15,591 bases of DNA from Clostridiales bacterium. Lineage in GTDB: Bacteria > Bacillota_A > Clostridia > Lachnospirales > Bianqueaceae. Each line of letters begins with the position of its first letter. Positions within the stretch are counted from its first letter, which is position 1. Shown piece by piece: positions 12,557 through 15,591 of the stretch. The position numbers were made by a program, and so were the translations under genes. Under the pieces are notes generated by a model. That model saw nothing but the letters and a program-made list of their open reading frames with translations, was not told the origin of the DNA and did no database searches. The stretch spans positions 1 to 15,591 of the forward strand of contig JAHZBS010000037.1 in NCBI GenBank assembly GCA_019423265.1. The letters are read 5' to 3'.

Positions 12557-13540
12557 ATGGTTAAGACACGTATATCCGCCGGCTCATCCCTGCGGAACTA
12601 TAAAATATCAGATGGATATGGCGGAAAGCGAAAGCGAAATTGGTGGAAACCGGTGCTATGCCTTATATTGATCCTTTGTCTCGGCGGTGCCGGCGTTTTC
12701 GGGTATTTTCAGTGGCAAGGCCTCCAGGATGAGCTCGCGGAACAGAGGAATACCATTGCAGGGCTTGAGGAGTCGCTTAAAAAGGCGGAGGACGAGCGGT
12801 CGCTGTTGCAGCAGTCTGTCGAACTAAAGGATCAGAAGATTGAAGAGCTGACCAACGCCATGAACGATCCAGACCAGGAGCCTGCCTCATCCAATCCGTC
12901 GAAGCCTCAGACAACGGTTCGCCGCGCGTACTTAACCTTCGACGATGGGCCCAGTGAGAATGCCAACCGTGTTATGGATATCCTGGATCAATATGGGATC
13001 AAGGGGACGTTTTTTATGAATGGAAAGGAGTCGGACATGGCAGCTCAGGTCTATTCCCGGGTTATGGATGATGGACACGTGCTTGCCAACCATACGTACT
13101 CCCATGTATATAAGGATATTTATGCCTCGTGGGACGCATTTTATGCGGATATCGTCAAAATGGAAAACTGTGTGAAGAACCAGACGGGCAAAGAGATGGC
13201 CAAGATCGTTCGATTTCCCGGGGGGTCTAACAATGGGACGAAGGAAGTGACGGTGGAGATCAAGGAGAAGCTGACGGAGCTGGGGTACACTTTTTTCGAC
13301 TGGAATGTGTCGGGACAGGACGCCATCGGCAAGAATGTTAGCACCGATACGATATACAAGAATGTCGTCGAGACTTCACAGGGGAAGCTTGATGCGGTGG
13401 TCCTGCTTCACACCACGAACAACACCAATAATACGGTGGAGGCGCTTCCCAGGATCATCGAATATCTAAAAGGCGAGGGATTTGAGTTTCACACGCTGGA
13501 TGAACCGGATGCGCCTGTCTCCATAGTATTCAAAAATTAA
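12557..13540 (+). CDS. Membrane-anchored polysaccharide deacetylase (CE4, peptidoglycan-deacetylase type)
   Basis: A 327-residue type II membrane protein that likely removes acetyl groups from cell-wall amino sugars, as in PgdA, which raises lysozyme resistance. Order: a basic cytoplasmic N-terminus ending KRKRNWWK, one membrane segment (about 31-51), a charged coiled coil (about 54-103), a Pro/Ser linker (104-120), then the CE4 catalytic domain. Motifs: TFDDGP (catalytic base D129, metal ligand D130); HTYSH (metal ligands H179, H183); RFPGG (R219); FDWNVSGQDA (D248, W249); and LLHTTNN (catalytic H285). All key residues are present, so it should be active. The ATG at 12557 has TTGGAGGG 5-6 nt upstream; an in-frame TTG at 12539 has no such site. 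It has its own promoter and terminator. The natural substrate (GlcNAc or MurNAc) cannot be told from the sequence. Confidence 0.92.
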   Translation: MVKTRISAGSSLRNYKISDGYGGKRKRNWWKPVLCLILILCLGGAGVFGYFQWQGLQDELAEQRNTIAGLEESLKKAEDERSLLQQSVELKDQKIEELTNAMNDPDQEPASSNPSKPQTTVRRAYLTFDDGPSENANRVMDILDQYGIKGTFFMNGKESDMAAQVYSRVMDDGHVLANHTYSHVYKDIYASWDAFYADIVKMENCVKNQTGKEMAKIVRFPGGSNNGTKEVTVEIKEKLTELGYTFFDWNVSGQDAIGKNVSTDTIYKNVVETSQGKLDAVVLLHTTNNTNNTVEALPRIIEYLKGEGFEFHTLDEPDAPVSIVFKN

Positions 13541-13575
13541 GCCAAAATTTTGGCAGATTTTCATGTGGAAAGGAT

Positions 13576-13607
13576 TGCCGGAGGCCCTTGTCTTCCGGCA
13601 GTTTTTT
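13576..13607 (+). terminator. Intrinsic terminator of the deacetylase gene
   Basis: TGCCGGAGG (13576-13584) pairs with CTTCCGGCA (13592-13600), with one G-U, over a 7-nt loop; G and six T follow. The -35 box of the next promoter lies within its loop and 3' arm. Confidence 0.88.
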
Positions 13608-13616
13608 GTGTATAAT
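13588..13616 (+). promoter_or_regulatory. Promoter of the PHP-domain gene, interleaved with the preceding terminator
   Basis: TTGTCT at 13588-13593, 17-nt spacer and a perfect TATAAT at 13611-13616. The -35 box falls in the terminator loop and 3' arm, and the spacer contains the terminator U tract. Start of transcription would be near 13623, about 24 nt before the start codon. Confidence 0.75.
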
Positions 13617-13646
13617 AGGATACGGGAAAGAGGGGAATTTATAAGA

Positions 13647-14402
13647 ATGAGAGTGGAATTGGACTGCCATACCCATACCGTCAGCAGCGGCCACGCATAT
13701 AGCACCTGGCAGGAGAACGCTCATGTAGCGGCGTCCAGGGGGCTCAAGCTGATTGCAAATACGGACCACGCACCGTCCATGCCGGGGGGCGCTCACGAAT
13801 ACTATTTCCAGAATCTGGGGAGCCTGCCGAAGGTATATGAGGGAGTCCGCGTATTAGCAGGTGCGGAAGTGAATATTTTGAACCAACTGGGCGACGTGGA
13901 TTTGCCGGATCCGCTTCTCCGGAAGTTGGACTATGTGATCGCCAGCGTTCACTCGCCATGTATTGAGTGGGATACAGAGTTTGACGTGGTGACGGCTTAC
14001 CGTCAGACCATGGTGAACCACCCCTGCATTACCGCCATCGGTCATCCGGACGGAACGCGGCTGCCGGGGGAGGCAGCCCTGGATTATGACGCATTTACCG
14101 ATGCGGCTAAGCAATATGGCGTTTTGATCGAGATCAATAACCATTCCCTGGCGGCTGCACAGTACAGCGACAAGGCCAGCCGCAACTACCGGACCCTACT
14201 GCGGTATTGCAGAGAGAAGGAGCTCTTTGTCATCCTTGCGTCCGACGCCCACTTCAGCGGGTATGTGGGACAGATGGACGAGGCGGTTCGATTGCTGGAG
14301 GAGGAGAAGTTTCCAGGGGAGTTAGTTCTCAACACTTGCGCCGAGAGATTCCTTACATATCTACACGAAAGACGAGAGGGATTGGGGATGGGGGGAGTGT
14401 GA
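13647..14402 (+). CDS. PHP-domain metal-dependent phosphatase, YcdX-like
   Basis: A 251-residue cytoplasmic hydrolase of the polymerase-and-histidinol-phosphatase (PHP) superfamily. It closely resembles the YcdX group, whose members hold three metal ions and have phosphatase activity. Metal ligands expected from YcdX are all present: H8, H10 and H16 (CHTHTVSSGHAYST), H41 (NTDHAPSMPGG), E74 (GAEVNI), H102 (SVHSP), H133 (IGHPDGT), D200 and H202 (SDAHF). The ATG at 13647 is preceded by AGAGGGGAA with a spacer of about 9 nt and is directly followed by the first strand, VELDCHTH. A longer frame reaching 13563 would run through the upstream terminator. Its natural substrate is unknown; a role in histidine synthesis is possible but no other his gene is nearby. 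YerC follows after 62 nt with no clear promoter between, so they probably share a transcript. Confidence 0.9.
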   Translation: MRVELDCHTHTVSSGHAYSTWQENAHVAASRGLKLIANTDHAPSMPGGAHEYYFQNLGSLPKVYEGVRVLAGAEVNILNQLGDVDLPDPLLRKLDYVIASVHSPCIEWDTEFDVVTAYRQTMVNHPCITAIGHPDGTRLPGEAALDYDAFTDAAKQYGVLIEINNHSLAAAQYSDKASRNYRTLLRYCREKELFVILASDAHFSGYVGQMDEAVRLLEEEKFPGELVLNTCAERFLTYLHERREGLGMGGV

Positions 14403-14464
14403 ATAAGCGGGAAAGCGCCCCCTGATGGATTCTAGAACAGACGTGTCAAAAACGGAGGATGCAT

Positions 14465-14791
14465 ATGAATGATAAGCTTAGACGGGCGGATGCGGATTTA
14501 TTGTTTCAGGGAATCCTATCCTTACAGACCATAGACGAATGTTATGCGTTCTTTGAGGACATCTGTACGATCCATGAGATACAGTCCTTATCGCAGCGTA
14601 TGGAGGTGGCCCGCATGTTGAAGCAGGGGGTCACCTACACGGAGATCAGCGAAAAGACGGGGGCATCGACGGCCACCATCAGCCGGGTCAACCGTTGCCT
14701 GAACTATGGGGCAGATGGATACAATATGGTACTGGAGCGTTTGGAAGAGGAGAGTCGAGGTCATGACTCGACGGAAAACGGTCAGCCGTGA
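14465..14791 (+). CDS. yerC: TrpR-like YerC/YecD-family DNA-binding protein
   Basis: A 108-residue protein with the Trp-repressor fold, as in Bacillus YerC. The first half is helical (LLFQGILSLQTIDECYAFFEDIC); residues about 44-75 hold the helix-turn-helix (SQRMEVARMLKQGVTYTEI, then SEKTGASTATISRVNRCL). Members are small DNA-binding proteins, some involved in control of tryptophan or histidine genes, but the target here is unknown. I chose the ATG at 14465 because GGAGG (14454-14458) is 6 nt upstream; the ATG at 14459 touches that site directly. The tail (from about residue 90) is polar and variable. The last codons overlap the 5' arm of a terminator, and pcrA begins 23 nt after the stop. In Bacillus, yerC also lies close to pcrA, which supports the call. 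Confidence 0.9.
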   Translation: MNDKLRRADADLLFQGILSLQTIDECYAFFEDICTIHEIQSLSQRMEVARMLKQGVTYTEISEKTGASTATISRVNRCLNYGADGYNMVLERLEEESRGHDSTENGQP

Positions 14792-14804
14792 GCGCCGTTT
14801 TTTT
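14775..14804 (+). terminator. Probable intrinsic terminator or attenuator between yerC and pcrA
   Basis: AAAACGG (14775-14781) pairs with CCGTTTT (14795-14801) over a 13-nt loop; seven T run from 14798 to 14804. A smaller hairpin, ACGG/CCGT with a TCAG loop, could compete. The yerC stop codon (14789-14791) sits in the loop and the pcrA ribosome binding site starts 3 nt after the T run. Ribosomes finishing yerC would cover the stem, so termination may depend on yerC translation. Confidence 0.55.
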
Positions 14805-14814
14805 ATGGAGGAGA

Positions 14815-15591
14815 ATGAGTACGGACAATAAATATGCAGCATTGAATGAAATGCAAAGGAGAGCGGTCTTTCAGACAGAAGGGCCGGTTTTAATTTTAGC
14901 TGGCGCCGGCAGCGGCAAGACGAGGGTTTTGACCCACAGGATGGCATATTTGATCGAGGAGATCATGGTTCCATCCTATCACATATTAGCCATCACCTTC
15001 ACCAACAAGGCGGCCAAGGAGATGAAGGAGCGGGTGGAGAGATTGATCGGAGATCCGGCGAGAGAGGCGTGGATTTCCACGTTTCATTCAGCCTGTATCC
15101 GCATTTTGCGCCGGCACTGCTCGCTGCTCGGATATACCGACGGATTTACAATCTATGATCCCGAGGATCAAAAAAATGTGATCCGGAGGCTGCTGAGGGA
15201 GATGAACATCAACGAAAAGATGTTTACGCCTCGGTCGGTTCTGGGGGCAATCAGCCATGCAAAGGACGAGCTGGTCACACCTTCGCGCTATGATGAGATT
15301 GCGAAAGGCGATCTGTTTAAAGAAAAAGTTGCGGTCCTATATCACCGCTATCAGAAAGCGCTGCTTGAGAATCAGGCTATGGATTTTGATGATATTATTG
15401 CGAAGACGGTGGCGCTGTTTGAGCAGAATCCAGAAATTTTGGAGTACTATCAGGAGAAATTTCGCTATATCATGGTCGATGAGTATCAGGATACGAATAC
15501 GGCGCAGTACCGTCTCATCCGACTGTTGGCGAACAAGTACGAGAACCTATGCGTCGTCGGGGATGACGATCAGTCCATCTACCGCTTTCGA
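14815..15591 (+). CDS. pcrA: ATP-dependent DNA helicase PcrA/UvrD (superfamily 1A), 3'-truncated by window edge
   Basis: The first 259 codons of a 3'-to-5' DNA helicase used in nucleotide excision repair, in removing proteins from DNA and in rolling-circle replication. Visible: the Q-motif region LNEMQRRAV, Walker A AGAGSGKT (motif I), the ITFTNKAAKEM segment (motif Ia), STFHSACIRILRRH, motif II VDEYQDTN with the DExx-box acids, and the start of motif III GDDDQSIYRFR. Domain 1B (residues ~95-200) is present between them. The rest (domains 2A, 2B and motifs IV-VI) lies beyond the window. The ATG at 14815 puts the protein start at the usual place; its GGAGG (14807-14811) is only 3 nt away, an unusually short spacing. 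An ATG at 14805 is in another frame and stops after eight codons. The PcrA name fits Gram-positive bacteria; Rep-like alternatives are less likely. Confidence 0.93.
   Translation, partial: MSTDNKYAALNEMQRRAVFQTEGPVLILAGAGSGKTRVLTHRMAYLIEEIMVPSYHILAITFTNKAAKEMKERVERLIGDPAREAWISTFHSACIRILRRHCSLLGYTDGFTIYDPEDQKNVIRRLLREMNINEKMFTPRSVLGAISHAKDELVTPSRYDEIAKGDLFKEKVAVLYHRYQKALLENQAMDFDDIIAKTVALFEQNPEILEYYQEKFRYIMVDEYQDTNTAQYRLIRLLANKYENLCVVGDDDQSIYRFR

Noticed and set aside
1..15591. Mobile elements, phage genes or CRISPR arrays
   Set aside because: No transposase, integrase, terminal inverted repeats or regularly spaced repeats were seen on either strand.

Overview
The window is a chromosomal segment of a low-to-mid GC Gram-positive bacterium, most likely class Clostridia. 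Evidence: short intergenic gaps with strong sigma-A type promoters (TTGACA-17-TATGAT and close relatives), U-tailed intrinsic terminators, GGAGG ribosome binding sites, a tRNA gene without encoded CCA, an AzgA-type purine permease, and a YerC-type TrpR-like gene next to pcrA. I see no phage genes, insertion sequences, CRISPR arrays or other accessory DNA. All confidently called genes are on the + strand.

Layout. (1) 1-1280: the 3' two thirds of ftsH, cut by the window edge. (2) 1281-1960: an RNA-rich gap with a promoter/terminator pair framing a possible ~93-nt small RNA, then two identical tRNA-Gln(CTG) genes, each with its own promoter. (3) 2037-7556: a TetR-type regulator followed by a three-gene block: a DUF308/HdeD-like small membrane protein, an MMPL/RND transporter overlapping it by 4 nt, and a large membrane-anchored protein with two blocks of glycine-containing heptads. 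This looks like a regulated envelope export module and is the least understood part of the window. (4) 7800-10803: an M29 aminopeptidase with an unusual ~320-residue N-terminal region, coupled to trxB (1 nt apart). (5) 10934-12310: an AzgA/PbuG-type purine permease with its own strong promoter and a large terminator. (6) 12557-13540: a membrane-anchored CE4 polysaccharide deacetylase. (7) 13647-15591: a PHP-domain phosphatase-like enzyme whose promoter is interleaved with the preceding terminator, then the TrpR-like YerC-family protein, then the 5' third of a PcrA/UvrD helicase cut by the window edge.

The genes do not form one pathway. They cover envelope and protein quality control (FtsH, deacetylase, MMPL module), peptide and thiol metabolism (M29 peptidase, TrxB), purine uptake and DNA repair. 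The points most worth following up are the candidate small RNA with C-rich and anti-Shine-Dalgarno-like segments, the TetR/DUF308/MMPL/heptad-protein module with a pair of similar operator-like sites, the extended M29 peptidase, and two places where terminators and the following gene's expression signals are tightly interleaved.
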